Source of the DNA: DATFVA01 sp963747755
GTDB lineage: Bacteria; Bacteroidota; Ignavibacteria; Ignavibacteriales; Ignavibacteriaceae
Length of the DNA stretch: 64,000 bases
NCBI GenBank assembly: GCA_963747755.1
Contig: CAVVGK010000008.1
Span: 124,001 to 188,000 of the forward strand
Direction of reading: 5' to 3'
The position numbers and the translations under genes are program-made. Under the pieces are notes generated by a model. It was not told the origin of the DNA, did not search any database, and saw nothing but the letters and a program-made list of their open reading frames with translations. Below are positions 35,996 through 45,406 of this stretch, one piece after another (position 1 is the stretch's first letter; each line of letters starts with the position of its first letter).

Positions 35996-38419
35996 ATGAA
36001 CTTACTACCATTAATATTTGCTTTCCTTTTCTTCTCAACATTTTCAAATGCTCAATGGAAGAGTTTAAATCCACATCCTACTGCCAACCATACATATGTC
36101 AGCTCAGCGCCTTCAGCCGATAAATTTATTACAGTAACCGGGCAGGATGAGGCTATAATGACTCAGGACGGCGGTAATACCTGGGATGTGGTCCAAATAG
36201 GCGGCAACGGTATTTATCGCGCTGCTTTTTTTATCGATGATAATGTAGGATGGGCCGTGGGTTCTTTTGTTGAAAGACTTCACAAAACAACCGACGGAGG
36301 ATTGACGTGGTTCCATCTGCCGAATGCCCCGGATACAACAAAGTATAATGTTTTTTTTATTGATCAAAATACTGGATGGTCTGTTGGTTATAATGGTTTT
36401 ATCATTAAAACAACCGATGGCGGTGATAACTGGTATTCTCAGTCAAATACTTCTATCACGAGTTCCACTTTATATGGAGTGTATGCAACGGACATAAATA
36501 ATGTCTTTGTTGCAGGAAGCAGCAACTCACTTGTAAAATCTACTGACGGAGGAAGTTCCTGGTCATTATATCCGCAAATTTTTACCTCGAGTACAGATTA
36601 CAAAGATGTTTGTTTTCCGCCTACTGCAACAGGCTTTCTTGGATTTCTTGTCGGTTCAAGTGAAAGAATAGCAAGAACCACAGACGGCGGTGACACCTGG
36701 GCTCCCGTTTATGACGGAGGGGCTGAACAACTTTGGTCAATAGGATTTAACAATATAAATACAGTCGGAATCGCTTGCGGTGCCGGAGGAATGGTAGTAA
36801 GAACCACAGATGGCGGTGACACCTGGAACATAATTCCTGGATTTCCTGATGCAATTTTTTATTCGGTAAAGTTCGCTTCAGCCGACGTTGTTTACCTGAA
36901 TGGACAAAACGGTTATATCTACAAATCAACTGATGCCGGGATCACCTGGAATCCACTCGGTTACCGATTTACCACCACAAGTTTAAATGATGTCTCTTTT
37001 TCCGATTCGCTAAACGGATATGTTGTGGGCATAAACGGATTTATTGCAAGATCAACAGATGGAGGAAATACATTTGCCGTTCAATCATCCACTTTTACAA
37101 ATGAGATAAATGAAGTGATATCTCCGTCACCGGATGTAGCCGTTGCCGGATGTGATGATGGAATTATTTTATGGACTTCCGACGGCGGAGGCAGCTGGAC
37201 CGAAGTAAATACCGGGTTCGGAACCAGCGGTGACATCCTTGCCATAGATTTCATAAATAATTCTACAGGGTGGGCTGCGGGGTATAATGGTATAGTCGCA
37301 AAGTCAACAGACGGAGGTGCATCCTGGACTAATATTTCAACCATCCCTTCCGGAAATCCATGGGATATGGATTTCGTAGATGATCTTTACGGATGGATTG
37401 TCTGCACCGGTGAACGAATCTATGCAACCACGGACGGAGGAATTACCTGGATTCAACAGTTTTCCGGCGGTGGACTTGGAACATACGGGGTTTCTTTTGT
37501 AGATCACTCCCGCGGTATTGCAGGCGGTACCAGTGGAAATACTTATTATACTACCAACGGTGGTGCTGCCTGGAACAACGCTGCTGTTCCACCCGGTCAA
37601 TCTGTCTGGGGTATTGAGATGAAAGATTCACCGAACGGCTTAGTTGCATTTGCAGCATGTGCGAGCGGCTATGCTTATAAATCAACTGACGGCGGAATTA
37701 CATGGATGGATCAGCCGCGGTACACCATCAATACATTTGATGATGTTGCAATGGCGGATGCCGGACACGCATGGTTTGCAGGTAATTACGGATTACTAAT
37801 CGGATATTATGATCCTTCCGCGATTCCCGTTGAGCTTCTTTCCTTTAAAGCTACGCAGGCTAACGGTAAGGTGGAACTCAGATGGAAAACAGCTACGGAA
37901 ACGAATAATCGGGGATTTCAGATTGAACGACATCCAGCGCGAGGTGAAGGAGAGATTGAAAGCACAGATTGGAGGAAGATAGGTTTTGTTGATGGATACG
38001 GGACTTCAACCGAACAGCATATTTATACATTTAAGGATAATGAAAGTTTATCCGGGACTTATTCCTACAGATTAAAACAGATAGATTTTGACGGTAGTTT
38101 TGGGTATTCAAAGGTTATTGAGGTCAATGTGAACTCATTCCGGGACTTTGCTCTGAGCCAGAATTTTCCCAATCCGTTCAACCCTGCAACAACCATAAAT
38201 TTCAGCCTGGCGGCAAAATCGAAAGTAATTCTAATAGTGTACAATAGTTTAGGGCAGCAAGTAGCAGAGCTGATAAACGGAGATATTGAAGCGGGAGCTC
38301 AAAGAATTGAATTTAACGGGTCAATGCTCTCTAGCGGCGTTTACCTCTATAGGCTATCGGCAGCAGGGCATGACGGCAGTAACTTTACATCAGTAAAGAA
38401 AATGATTCTGCTCAAATAA
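35996..38419 (+). CDS. T9SS-sorted YCF48-like repeat protein
   Basis: A signal peptide (about residues 1-18, 'FSNAQ') is followed by roughly a dozen YCF48/BNR-type propeller repeats, each marked by a variant of 'TTDGGxTW' (about 20-610). A beta-sandwich linker common before sorting domains follows ('VELLSFKATQANGKVELRW', then 'ATETNNRGFQIER', about 620-715). The end is a type A T9SS sorting domain with 'QNFPNPFNPATTINF' and a terminal 'VKKMILLK'. The protein should be exported and anchored outside. Its ligand is unknown. 'aaaggga' precedes the ATG. It converges with a second, related gene on the minus strand. Confidence 0.9.
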   Translation: MNLLPLIFAFLFFSTFSNAQWKSLNPHPTANHTYVSSAPSADKFITVTGQDEAIMTQDGGNTWDVVQIGGNGIYRAAFFIDDNVGWAVGSFVERLHKTTDGGLTWFHLPNAPDTTKYNVFFIDQNTGWSVGYNGFIIKTTDGGDNWYSQSNTSITSSTLYGVYATDINNVFVAGSSNSLVKSTDGGSSWSLYPQIFTSSTDYKDVCFPPTATGFLGFLVGSSERIARTTDGGDTWAPVYDGGAEQLWSIGFNNINTVGIACGAGGMVVRTTDGGDTWNIIPGFPDAIFYSVKFASADVVYLNGQNGYIYKSTDAGITWNPLGYRFTTTSLNDVSFSDSLNGYVVGINGFIARSTDGGNTFAVQSSTFTNEINEVISPSPDVAVAGCDDGIILWTSDGGGSWTEVNTGFGTSGDILAIDFINNSTGWAAGYNGIVAKSTDGGASWTNISTIPSGNPWDMDFVDDLYGWIVCTGERIYATTDGGITWIQQFSGGGLGTYGVSFVDHSRGIAGGTSGNTYYTTNGGAAWNNAAVPPGQSVWGIEMKDSPNGLVAFAACASGYAYKSTDGGITWMDQPRYTINTFDDVAMADAGHAWFAGNYGLLIGYYDPSAIPVELLSFKATQANGKVELRWKTATETNNRGFQIERHPARGEGEIESTDWRKIGFVDGYGTSTEQHIYTFKDNESLSGTYSYRLKQIDFDGSFGYSKVIEVNVNSFRDFALSQNFPNPFNPATTINFSLAAKSKVILIVYNSLGQQVAELINGDIEAGAQRIEFNGSMLSSGVYLYRLSAAGHDGSNFTSVKKMILLK

Positions 38420-38613
38420 CGAAATTTGTCGCCTGATTAAGTCATAACAGGAAGAGTAGCCGAAGAAGTCTTGTTGTAGCAACAAATCTTACCACTCCTC
38501 GGGAACTCATCCACTGGTCGTAAGAACAAGCTTAAGAGATTTCCCTTAGAAGATTTGTTCTTATTTAACTTATTTATTTATAACTACTTAACTTCTCCTC
38601 TGGTCATTTGATA
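38420..38613. terminator. Convergent intergenic region with hairpins
   Basis: Two inverted repeats lie between the convergent genes ending at 38419 (+) and 38614 (-): a small ttgttg-tag-caacaa hairpin at 38471-38485, and taagaacaa (38521-38529) pairing with ttgttctta (38555-38563) around a 25-base loop. T-rich sequence follows on the + strand. They probably end transcription from both sides. No gene is seen. Confidence 0.45.
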
Positions 38614-40938
38614 CTATTTCAGCAGGATCATTTTCTTCGTCTGAATAAAATCTCCAGCATTAATTCTGTAGAAATAAATTCCGCTGGCCAGATCTTTTGC
38701 GTTCCATATTACATCATACGAGCCGACGGATTTTTCTTCGTTAACAAGAGTTTCAACCTCATTTCCCAGAATATCGTAAACTTTTATCTGAACTTTTGAC
38801 AGAAGAGGGATTGAATAGCTTATTTTAGTTGATGGATTAAACGGATTTGGATAATTCTGATTTAGAATAAACGAGTTTGGAACCTGGGTTTCATCCAGAA
38901 CTGCAACTATGTCGTAGGTAGACTTTAAAACTGTCCCGCATTCACCCAGTACAACCCAGTTAGCCCCGGCTTTTGAAAGCTCGAATAAATAATTATAAGT
39001 TCCGCTTATTTCAGGATTCCAGGTTTCACCTGCATCGGTCGTCAGAATAACTACACCGTTCCAGCCTATCGCTATCCCATTATTTTTATCAATAAAAGAA
39101 ATACGCTGCAGATAAGCCCCTGTGCTGTAGTTATTCCAGTTACTTCCACCATCAGTTGTTTTCAGGATTGAACCATTTGCGTCAAGTAAAAAACCATTTA
39201 CCGAATCAACAAAGCATATATCGAGCAATTGCTGCATTACTCCCGTACTCAAGTATTCCCAGGTTGATCCGCTATTGGTTGTTCTCAAGACCACTCCGTT
39301 GTAATTGTTGTTATCATAACCAATGACCCATCCATTATATTTATCACTAAAACAGATTGAAGACAGGTTAACACCTGGTCCCGAAAATTTCATTGCCCAG
39401 CTTATGCCCCCGTTAGTAGTTCTGAGAATATTACCGCTACTACTTACAAGGAAACCATTATTTTCATCCGTAAAAAATATATCCGAGGGCCAATCATAAG
39501 GGTTTATGTCCATAGAAGTCCATGACAATCCGTTGTTTGTGGTCTTTAAAAACGTAGACTGGTAAGTATTGACGTTAATGCCGGCCGCTACAGTAGTAGA
39601 GCTATCGATGCAAAAAACACTGAGGATGTAATAATTTAAATCATTAAACGAGGTTGTCCAGGTATCTCCGCCGTTTGTCGTTCCCAGGATAAAATAATCA
39701 GACGATACAAAACCGATATTTTCATTTGAAAATGAAATACTTCCTAAATAGTAATTCCATAATGAATCAATTGATTTTACTACCCAATTATCAGGTTTCT
39801 GTGGTGTCTGAAAAGTGCTTTCATAAGAAAATGTCCCTGCGCCGTTTTCAGCAGTTGCCCTGCAGTAATAAAAAGTGTTTGATTGCAATTCAGTCAATTG
39901 GGTTGTTAAAAAGCTTTCCCCAAATCCAGGCGGACAGGGAGGAATAATAATCGAATCTCCATAGCTCGCAGTTGTTCCATATTCGAATAAAATATTGGTA
40001 GTTTGTCCATAAGTAAAGAGATCAATTTCAACCCTTGTAGAATTATAATAAGTATCAAAGGTATATATGGAATAAATGTAGGGTGGAGATACAGAATATT
40101 CACGCAATGCTATTCTGTAGTCACCGGTTTGATCCAATAGATTATCTTTATCTTTCAATTTATCACGGTTTCTCCGGCTTATATCTTTTTGTGAATTAAC
40201 TTTTCGTTGAAAAAGTCCTTGTCCGGTATTATCGAAAGAGTCGGCGAATGAGGTTGCAAACCGGATATACCACACACCGTTATAAGGAACAACAAAAGGC
40301 AGCTTTAGTATTTCCCAATAATAATAATAACCCTGGAACCATGCATTCCCGTACTCATCCATAACCTGCAGAGATCCATATAAAGTGCTGCTGTTCCTGG
40401 CGCTAAGACTAATCTCAAGAGTATCGTCCGTGGTGGCATTGAATTTAAAGAAATCGATATCTCCTTCGGGATAAATTGACCCGTCTAATGAATCTCCTAT
40501 TTCAATTAAATCAGCCTCTGCCAGAGTATTATTGGGTTCTGTCTCCATCAATAACCCGCTAATAGAAAAGTAGTTATCGCTGACATCATAAACAGCAGTG
40601 TCCTGGATATCACTAATCTTCAATTTGCAAAAATCTGAGGGCATATATGGTACTGACCAATAATAGCTCCCGATGCTTGAAATGCTTTCAATAATTGTAT
40701 TCCACGAGGTGCCGCTGTCTGTGGAACATTCAATTTTAACATTCTCGACTTCCGAGCTGCTCCATAGTACCTGGTATACACTATTCGGTATCAAAACCTC
40801 ACCGCCATTGGGTGACAGAACTGTAATCTGGGCGGCTGAGAGATCGATCTCCGAAGCGACTGAATTGGTTCTGTTGTGGGCATAAAGAATTGAGAATGAA
40901 AAAATGATGAATGACAAAAAAATAACTTTTGATTTCAT
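38614..40938 (-). CDS. T9SS-sorted secreted protein with PPC-like and YCF48-like domains
   Basis: A signal peptide (about residues 1-20) starts the 774-residue protein. Next comes a 'VLSPNGGEVLIPNSVYQVLWSS' type Ig-like domain (split here; about 35-125), then a PPC-like domain ('EPNNTLAEADLIEIGDSLDG', about 135-235). A fibronectin-like segment ('TTQLTELQSNTFYYCRATAEN') precedes YCF48-like repeats ('TTNGGDTWTTSF', 'TTNSGSTWEY', 'TTDGGSNW') at about 395-685. The end is a T9SS sorting domain: 'QNYPNPFNPSTKISY' and the terminal 'TKKMILLK'. A strong 'aaaggagg' precedes the ATG at 40938. Surface location is expected, with unknown function. Confidence 0.9.
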   Translation of the reverse strand: MKSKVIFLSFIIFSFSILYAHNRTNSVASEIDLSAAQITVLSPNGGEVLIPNSVYQVLWSSSEVENVKIECSTDSGTSWNTIIESISSIGSYYWSVPYMPSDFCKLKISDIQDTAVYDVSDNYFSISGLLMETEPNNTLAEADLIEIGDSLDGSIYPEGDIDFFKFNATTDDTLEISLSARNSSTLYGSLQVMDEYGNAWFQGYYYYWEILKLPFVVPYNGVWYIRFATSFADSFDNTGQGLFQRKVNSQKDISRRNRDKLKDKDNLLDQTGDYRIALREYSVSPPYIYSIYTFDTYYNSTRVEIDLFTYGQTTNILFEYGTTASYGDSIIIPPCPPGFGESFLTTQLTELQSNTFYYCRATAENGAGTFSYESTFQTPQKPDNWVVKSIDSLWNYYLGSISFSNENIGFVSSDYFILGTTNGGDTWTTSFNDLNYYILSVFCIDSSTTVAAGINVNTYQSTFLKTTNNGLSWTSMDINPYDWPSDIFFTDENNGFLVSSSGNILRTTNGGISWAMKFSGPGVNLSSICFSDKYNGWVIGYDNNNYNGVVLRTTNSGSTWEYLSTGVMQQLLDICFVDSVNGFLLDANGSILKTTDGGSNWNNYSTGAYLQRISFIDKNNGIAIGWNGVVILTTDAGETWNPEISGTYNYLFELSKAGANWVVLGECGTVLKSTYDIVAVLDETQVPNSFILNQNYPNPFNPSTKISYSIPLLSKVQIKVYDILGNEVETLVNEEKSVGSYDVIWNAKDLASGIYFYRINAGDFIQTKKMILLK

Positions 40939-41331
40939 ACCATCCTCCTTTAGGATTTTAACTTCTTCCCTGGCTGGAAATCCTGAAATTATTAACGGAA
41001 TGCTCTCTCCGGGTTTGGCTTAACAGTATCTTCACCGCCGTCTAATAATGCACTACCTGCCTTCCAGGTTTACGATCAAAACATAATCCCTTCAAAAACC
41101 AGTTTTGTCATAAAATTGTAAAAAGTTTGCCTCATTTACAGAGGCAGCTGACAGAAAAGTGATTCTGATATGGGTGAACTTAACTGAGGGAATCAACCGC
41201 TGGTTGTGTCAGCATCTCTCTAAACGGGGTTGATTTATAAACAGGTTCGACAGCGTGGCGGGGCGAGATGATTGCATTACCATCTCAGCAGGTCATAGAT
41301 GACCATGAACTGTAACGAGAGGGTCTGATCT
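40939..41331. other. Intergenic region upstream of the minus-strand T9SS gene
   Basis: No convincing ORF is seen in 393 bases. A hairpin gcctc-(7)-gaggc at 41129-41145 is followed on the minus strand by a run of T, so it could terminate transcription of the small gene at 41332-41586. A short palindrome caacc-gct-ggttg is at 41194-41206. The promoter of the downstream T9SS gene should be in the left part. I found no RNA gene. Confidence 0.4.
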
Positions 41332-41586
41332 TCAAACTTTGAGCGTCACTGCATCAATAACCACATCAAAATCAGCGTTAGTAATCTGCATCATTGTCCT
41401 TCCCGTTTCTTTCAATGTTCCTTTATCAACTACTCTCAGATAAAGGTTCTGATTCAGATGCGGTGACATTCCTGTGAAATGAATTGTTAAATCGGATGCA
41501 GGATTGGGGTACGCAGCAGCAGCGCTAAAAAGCATTAAAAAGATGACTACCAGAAATCTGTATATACTGTGACTATAAGCTTTCAT
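41332..41586 (-). CDS. Small secreted protein, possibly truncated
   Basis: The 84-residue product has a clear signal peptide (about residues 1-26, ending 'AAAYPNP'), then about 58 mature residues: 'DLTIHFTGMSPHLNQNLYLRVVDKG' (split here), 'TGRTMMQITNADFDVVIDAV' and the end 'TLKV'. The text looks like the first strands of a longer immunoglobulin-like domain, so the gene may be cut short at its 3' end, but no clear continuation appears in the other frames. 'gggagg' precedes the ATG. It lies 39 bases after a cytochrome-like lipoprotein gene on the same strand. Function not recognised. Confidence 0.5.
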   Translation of the reverse strand: MKAYSHSIYRFLVVIFLMLFSAAAAYPNPASDLTIHFTGMSPHLNQNLYLRVVDKGTLKETGRTMMQITNADFDVVIDAVTLKV

Positions 41587-41625
41587 TTTAACCTCCCAAA
41601 GGGATTATAAGTTATTATTAAATCT

Positions 41626-42051
41626 CTAATTATTTAAAGCACCATCATCTATCCACGCGGCAATTGAATCAATTATTTCCGCAGGCAGAGGAGTCCTGTT
41701 TAAAGGCATTTGGGGTGAGACCTCACCTTTCAGTATTTTGATCAACAGACTCTGTGAACTATTCCCGGGAACAACTCTCTTATATTGCGGGAAAAGTACG
41801 CTCTGTACATTTACAAGATTTGAAAAAGAATTTCCTTCAGTGAGCAGCAGATTAGCCTGATTATTTGCAGTGCCGTGACAACCTGATGATGTACAATTTT
41901 GACTGAATATTTGATTTTGTATCTGACTAAACTTGCTTAAGCCTGAGCTATTTACGGGAGACGGCGAAGGTTCTGCGGGGTTATCGCCGCCGCATCCCTG
42001 GTAAATTGTCAAAGCTGATAATATCGATAATATGATCCAGATTTTTTTCAT
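41626..42051 (-). CDS. Cytochrome c-like lipoprotein with CX4CH heme motif
   Basis: The product has a lipoprotein signal with lipobox 'YQGC' at about residue 20. 'NCTSSGCHG' provides a possible heme site with four residues between the cysteines (CX4CH rather than CX2CH). Downstream 'PQMPLNRTPLPAEIIDSIAAW' (split here) ending 'IDDGAL' matches the C-terminal Met-helix of single-domain cytochromes related to the Planctomycete type, with Met as a likely second ligand. It is probably a periplasmic electron carrier or a structural relative. ATG 42051, beginning the signal peptide and preceded by 'aaaagg', is preferred over the TTG at 42075. Confidence 0.65.
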   Translation of the reverse strand: MKKIWIILSILSALTIYQGCGGDNPAEPSPSPVNSSGLSKFSQIQNQIFSQNCTSSGCHGTANNQANLLLTEGNSFSNLVNVQSVLFPQYKRVVPGNSSQSLLIKILKGEVSPQMPLNRTPLPAEIIDSIAAWIDDGALNN

Positions 42052-42150
42052 TTTGTGTTTTTTCCTTTTATACAATAGTTGTTATAACTATTAAAAGAGG
42101 ACATTACCCCGGGCATATGCAAATTCAATATTTTGATCTATATTAAATTA

Positions 42151-42531
42151 ATGAGGCTTAACAGAATAATATTAGCAGCGGTGGTTTTCGGCGTAATCGT
42201 ATTAATTATTCTTCTTCTTTTACAGGATGGCAGAGATAAAGTGAACGCTTCGGGGAAGAATGTCCGGACAGCCGATACGGTTGTTATTCAGCCGGGACCG
42301 GGACAGGGCGTCGTACAGGCACAAATGGAAAATGTAAATTACCGCATCGATTCCAGTATCATCCTTCAGATCAAAAAGCTCAGAGGAGAGTTGATTGCCT
42401 CCGGAAAAGAGAACTATCCGGTTTTTGATAAAAAAGATTCATATTACTTCGAACAACTGACAGCAGGCTACCACATCACAGCTAAGGACGATGGCCTGAT
42501 AATCTATATGCCTGATTACTCAAGGCTTTAA
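42151..42531 (+). CDS. Small membrane-anchored protein of unknown function
   Basis: Function not recognised. The 126-residue product has one N-terminal transmembrane helix ('IILAAVVFGVIVLIILLLL', about residues 5-24) followed by a hydrophilic periplasmic part with 'VNYRIDSSIILQIKKLRGEL' and 'YFEQLTAGYHITAKDDGLII'. ATG 42151 is preferred over the TTG at 42133 because it begins just before the helix. It is divergent from the cytochrome-like gene and ends 5 bases before the stop of the convergent gene at 42537, so the two 3' ends almost touch. Confidence 0.55.
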   Translation: MRLNRIILAAVVFGVIVLIILLLLQDGRDKVNASGKNVRTADTVVIQPGPGQGVVQAQMENVNYRIDSSIILQIKKLRGELIASGKENYPVFDKKDSYYFEQLTAGYHITAKDDGLIIYMPDYSRL

Positions 42532-42536
42532 ATCTG

Positions 42537-43511
42537 TTACTTCCTGGCGGCTTCTACTTTCACATTCTCAAACATTACGTGCCAGAACGGCAGCTCTTTT
42601 CCTCCCTCCATTTCAAATCCCGTTTTCACCGCTTTCTTTTCATAAACTCCCTTATCCTTATCGGGCACGGCCGGCGGAACCATGAGGTGAAACTGCATTG
42701 CATCGGGTTTAACCTCATCATCGAACGCGAGCTTATATCCATTCTTACGGACGTACTCTGTCAGCATACCATGGACTATCCTTTTATCATCGAGGACCTT
42801 TCCATTCTTACTAACACTTCCCATGCCCCAGAAAGCAAAGAAGGCATATTCACTCGGCATCAGCGGTGTTCCGATTCCCGTAAACCCGTGCATAATAACA
42901 TTAGTAACCACGCCGCCGAAAGTCGGGTACTCCAATCCTGCGCTGATCAGCTTATCACATTTTACAGAATACGTATTTCCGCTGTCATCCTTCCAGCTTG
43001 CTTCAAACCCGAGTTCGTCCTTCGTCGCGGCCGCATCAGTTGCAGTTCTGTCAACAGCGTGAACAGTCAACTTTGCATCCTTCATAGTGACATACTTATT
43101 ACTGAAAGGAGTCTTCTCCTTTGTGGAAGTAAACTTGCCGCCTGATACATTCCTCGCCATCGGCGGAACTCCCGTCATTCCCGGAGAGCCCGCAAACTTC
43201 ATCGGGTGCTCAGGTGTTCCGAACACAACAGGATCAAGATCCCTTTCACCCGGAAGGATAACAAAAACAGGACCGCCGTCCTGTGTGAGATCAATATTAA
43301 GAGCGCCTCCCAGGATATCGCGGGGACTATCGAGTCCACGGTGCGCTTTCAGATATCCCCTGGCAGGAGCCATTTCCTGTAACTTCTTAATCATCTCATT
43401 ATCATTGCTCTTATCCTTATCCTTACTCTGCGCGTTCACCGAAGGCACCGCAAAAAAAACCGCGGCCAGCAGAATAAGAAAAGTACATTGCAGATCCTTC
43501 AATATCTTCAT
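42537..43511 (-). CDS. Secreted protein of unknown function
   Basis: Not recognised. A signal peptide (about residues 1-28, 'SVNAQ') precedes about 295 residues without transmembrane segments or known catalytic motifs. Visible landmarks are 'GGPVFVILPGERDLDPVVFG', 'VVTNVIMHGFTGIGTPLMP', 'YAFFAFWGMGSVSKNGKVL' and 'MQFHLMVPP'. The start has 'aaaggag' upstream. A 117-base gap with a GC-rich hairpin separates it from the T9SS gene transcribed upstream on the same strand. Periplasmic location is likely. Confidence 0.6.
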   Translation of the reverse strand: MKILKDLQCTFLILLAAVFFAVPSVNAQSKDKDKSNDNEMIKKLQEMAPARGYLKAHRGLDSPRDILGGALNIDLTQDGGPVFVILPGERDLDPVVFGTPEHPMKFAGSPGMTGVPPMARNVSGGKFTSTKEKTPFSNKYVTMKDAKLTVHAVDRTATDAAATKDELGFEASWKDDSGNTYSVKCDKLISAGLEYPTFGGVVTNVIMHGFTGIGTPLMPSEYAFFAFWGMGSVSKNGKVLDDKRIVHGMLTEYVRKNGYKLAFDDEVKPDAMQFHLMVPPAVPDKDKGVYEKKAVKTGFEMEGGKELPFWHVMFENVKVEAARK

Positions 43512-43572
43512 TATTACTTAGCTCCTTTCTATTTTTATCGCATCCTAAGTCGGGCCCTAACAAGCCGGGGGT

Positions 43573-43595
43573 CAGTTCCCCCGAAAGGGAACCTG
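43573..43595 (-). terminator. GC-rich hairpin between two minus-strand genes
   Basis: gttccc (43575-43580) pairs with gggaac (43587-43592), with extra pairing of the flanking bases after a one-base bulge. It lies 34 bases after the stop of the 43629-45074 gene in transcription direction. No T run follows closely, so it may be a weak terminator or an RNA-stabilising hairpin. Confidence 0.35.
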
Positions 43596-43628
43596 TACCG
43601 CCCGGGGAGTTGGTGGTCTGCACGTAAA

Positions 43629-45074
43629 TTACTTCAGCACCATCATCTTCATTGATGTAACCTGGTTATTTGTTCTCAGCCTGTACACGTACACACCCGT
43701 CGCCAGGTTCTCAGCCGAAAAACTCACCGTATGAGTACCAGCCTTCTGGTTCTCATTAACAAGCCTCTTTACCTCTCTTCCCGTAACATCATAAACAATA
43801 AGGCTGACGCTCCTGTCTTCGGGAATAGAATAACTAATTGATGTTGTAGGGTTAAAAGGATTCGGATAATTCTGCATCAGGGAGAACACGGCGGGACCTT
43901 CATAACCGACCTCAACCGTATTACTGAACGAGGAACTTCCGTCAAAATCCAGCTGTTTCAATCTATAGCTGTAATCCTCTCCCCGTGTTACATTCTGATC
44001 GGTAAACGAATAACTCTGAGCTTCAGTAACAGTACCGTGGCCTTTAACGAAGCCGATCGTCGTCCATGTTCCCTCTCCGTCATTACTTCCCGAACGCTCA
44101 ACCTCAAATCCCCTGTTATTTGTTTCAGTGGAAGTTTTCCATGCAAGCAGAACGCCTTCACCGGAGATCGAAGCCGAAAAACTTACAAGCTCAACAGGGA
44201 GTATCTCTGACCGTGTTGCCAGACCCGTCGGAAACGAATTAAGCACATTACTGTTCATCATATAAGTAGTATGATCCACAGCCAGGGTGGGAATCTGAGC
44301 AGCGAGCGGTTTCAGCAGGAATGGAGAAGCACTATTATCCGGATCAGGTTCAATTGTAATCACGCCCATCATACCAGAAAGATCGGTTGGAAAAGTTAGT
44401 CCCGGAGGCGCATTATTCAGAAAATCCTCTCCAGGAAAAGGTGGTCCCGGTTCCGTTCCGCTATAAGGAGCCGACTCATCGGCCATATCGAGCGCGGTAA
44501 ACTTTCCCGTTGTAACAGGCATACCGTCAATCACCGCCCAGCCTTCATACTTCCATCCGGAAGGAAGATCCGGCAGCGTAAGTCCCTGGGCGGGCATGCC
44601 CGAACTCAGGTCGATGAACCAGATACCGCTCAATTCATTTGTCATCTCTCCATTAGTAGGAGTAGCGAGAATATAACTACCGTCGATGTCGGCGAAATTA
44701 TCACCCAGGGCGGCCGGGTGTCCAACTGAAAGCACAGCATCATAATCATTAAAATTCCCTCCCATAAGGTGAGTACTGCTCGGCATCGGATCGGGATCGG
44801 GGTTCGGTTCAATAGTAAGAACGAACGCGGCAGCATTTATCAGGGCGGTATGATCAACATTAAACACAGTCTGGCTCAACTGACCGCTCCCATCCACAGT
44901 GAACGTTCCCGTCGACACCGGGGAACCATCGACAATTACCCATCCTTCATATTGAAAATCGGATCCAAGATCCTGCAGTCCGTTTATATCAAGCGTCAAA
45001 GTCTGGCTGACAGCCGAAACGGAGAACACCAGCATCATCACAAGGGGCAGCAAAATTGCAGTGTAAAATTTCAT
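43629..45074 (-). CDS. T9SS-sorted protein with repeated anti-sigma-K-like domains
   Basis: A signal peptide (about residues 1-23, 'SAVSQ') starts the 481-residue protein. Two similar units contain 'YEGWVIVDGSPVSTGTFTV' (about 42) and 'YEGWAVIDGMPVTTGKFT' (about 180), the pattern of the extracytoplasmic RskA-type (anti-sigma-K) domain. A beta-sandwich linker ('VELVSFSASISGEGVLLAW', then 'TETNNRGFEVER') closely resembles that in the 35996-38419 protein. The sorting domain has 'QNYPNPFNPTTSISY' and ends 'SMKMMVLK'. Here the RskA-like units are exported, so they are not expected to bind a sigma factor. 'gaggag' precedes the ATG. Confidence 0.85.
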   Translation of the reverse strand: MKFYTAILLPLVMMLVFSVSAVSQTLTLDINGLQDLGSDFQYEGWVIVDGSPVSTGTFTVDGSGQLSQTVFNVDHTALINAAAFVLTIEPNPDPDPMPSSTHLMGGNFNDYDAVLSVGHPAALGDNFADIDGSYILATPTNGEMTNELSGIWFIDLSSGMPAQGLTLPDLPSGWKYEGWAVIDGMPVTTGKFTALDMADESAPYSGTEPGPPFPGEDFLNNAPPGLTFPTDLSGMMGVITIEPDPDNSASPFLLKPLAAQIPTLAVDHTTYMMNSNVLNSFPTGLATRSEILPVELVSFSASISGEGVLLAWKTSTETNNRGFEVERSGSNDGEGTWTTIGFVKGHGTVTEAQSYSFTDQNVTRGEDYSYRLKQLDFDGSSSFSNTVEVGYEGPAVFSLMQNYPNPFNPTTSISYSIPEDRSVSLIVYDVTGREVKRLVNENQKAGTHTVSFSAENLATGVYVYRLRTNNQVTSMKMMVLK

Positions 45075-45406
45075 AACGTCTCCTCAATTATTTGTTAAAC
45101 ATGTGTTACACCATAGAGCATAAAAAAATCAAGGAAAAATTTTGTCACGAAAGGATCACGGCCGGCACATTTGTGATACACATAAACCATAAACTGCTTC
45201 CCCCATCACAATCACGTCATCAACTCAGTTTCAGCGCCTACACATGATTTTAAATAAGAGGGTATTTTTCTTAGTACACAGCCGAAGCTTCTGCGAAACC
45301 TAATATTTGCCGGGCGCGTAAAAATATTTTAATATTTATTTCCCTCTTTATTAAAAACATTTTATCTTTCTTCAGTTATTTTGTCCTCTATTAAATAACA
45401 ACGGGT
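45075..45406. promoter_or_regulatory. Divergent promoter region of the sugar-utilisation operon
   Basis: These 332 bases lie between the T9SS gene (minus) and the SSS symporter gene (plus), so both promoters should be here. The right half is very A/T-rich with 'aaatattttaatattta' near 45325-45341, a partial palindrome. No operator can be named and no ORF or RNA is seen. Confidence 0.45.

Noticed and set aside
41230..41330. tRNA-like or small-RNA gene suggested by 'ggttcga' near 41245
   Set aside because: No cloverleaf arms or acceptor stem could be paired around it.
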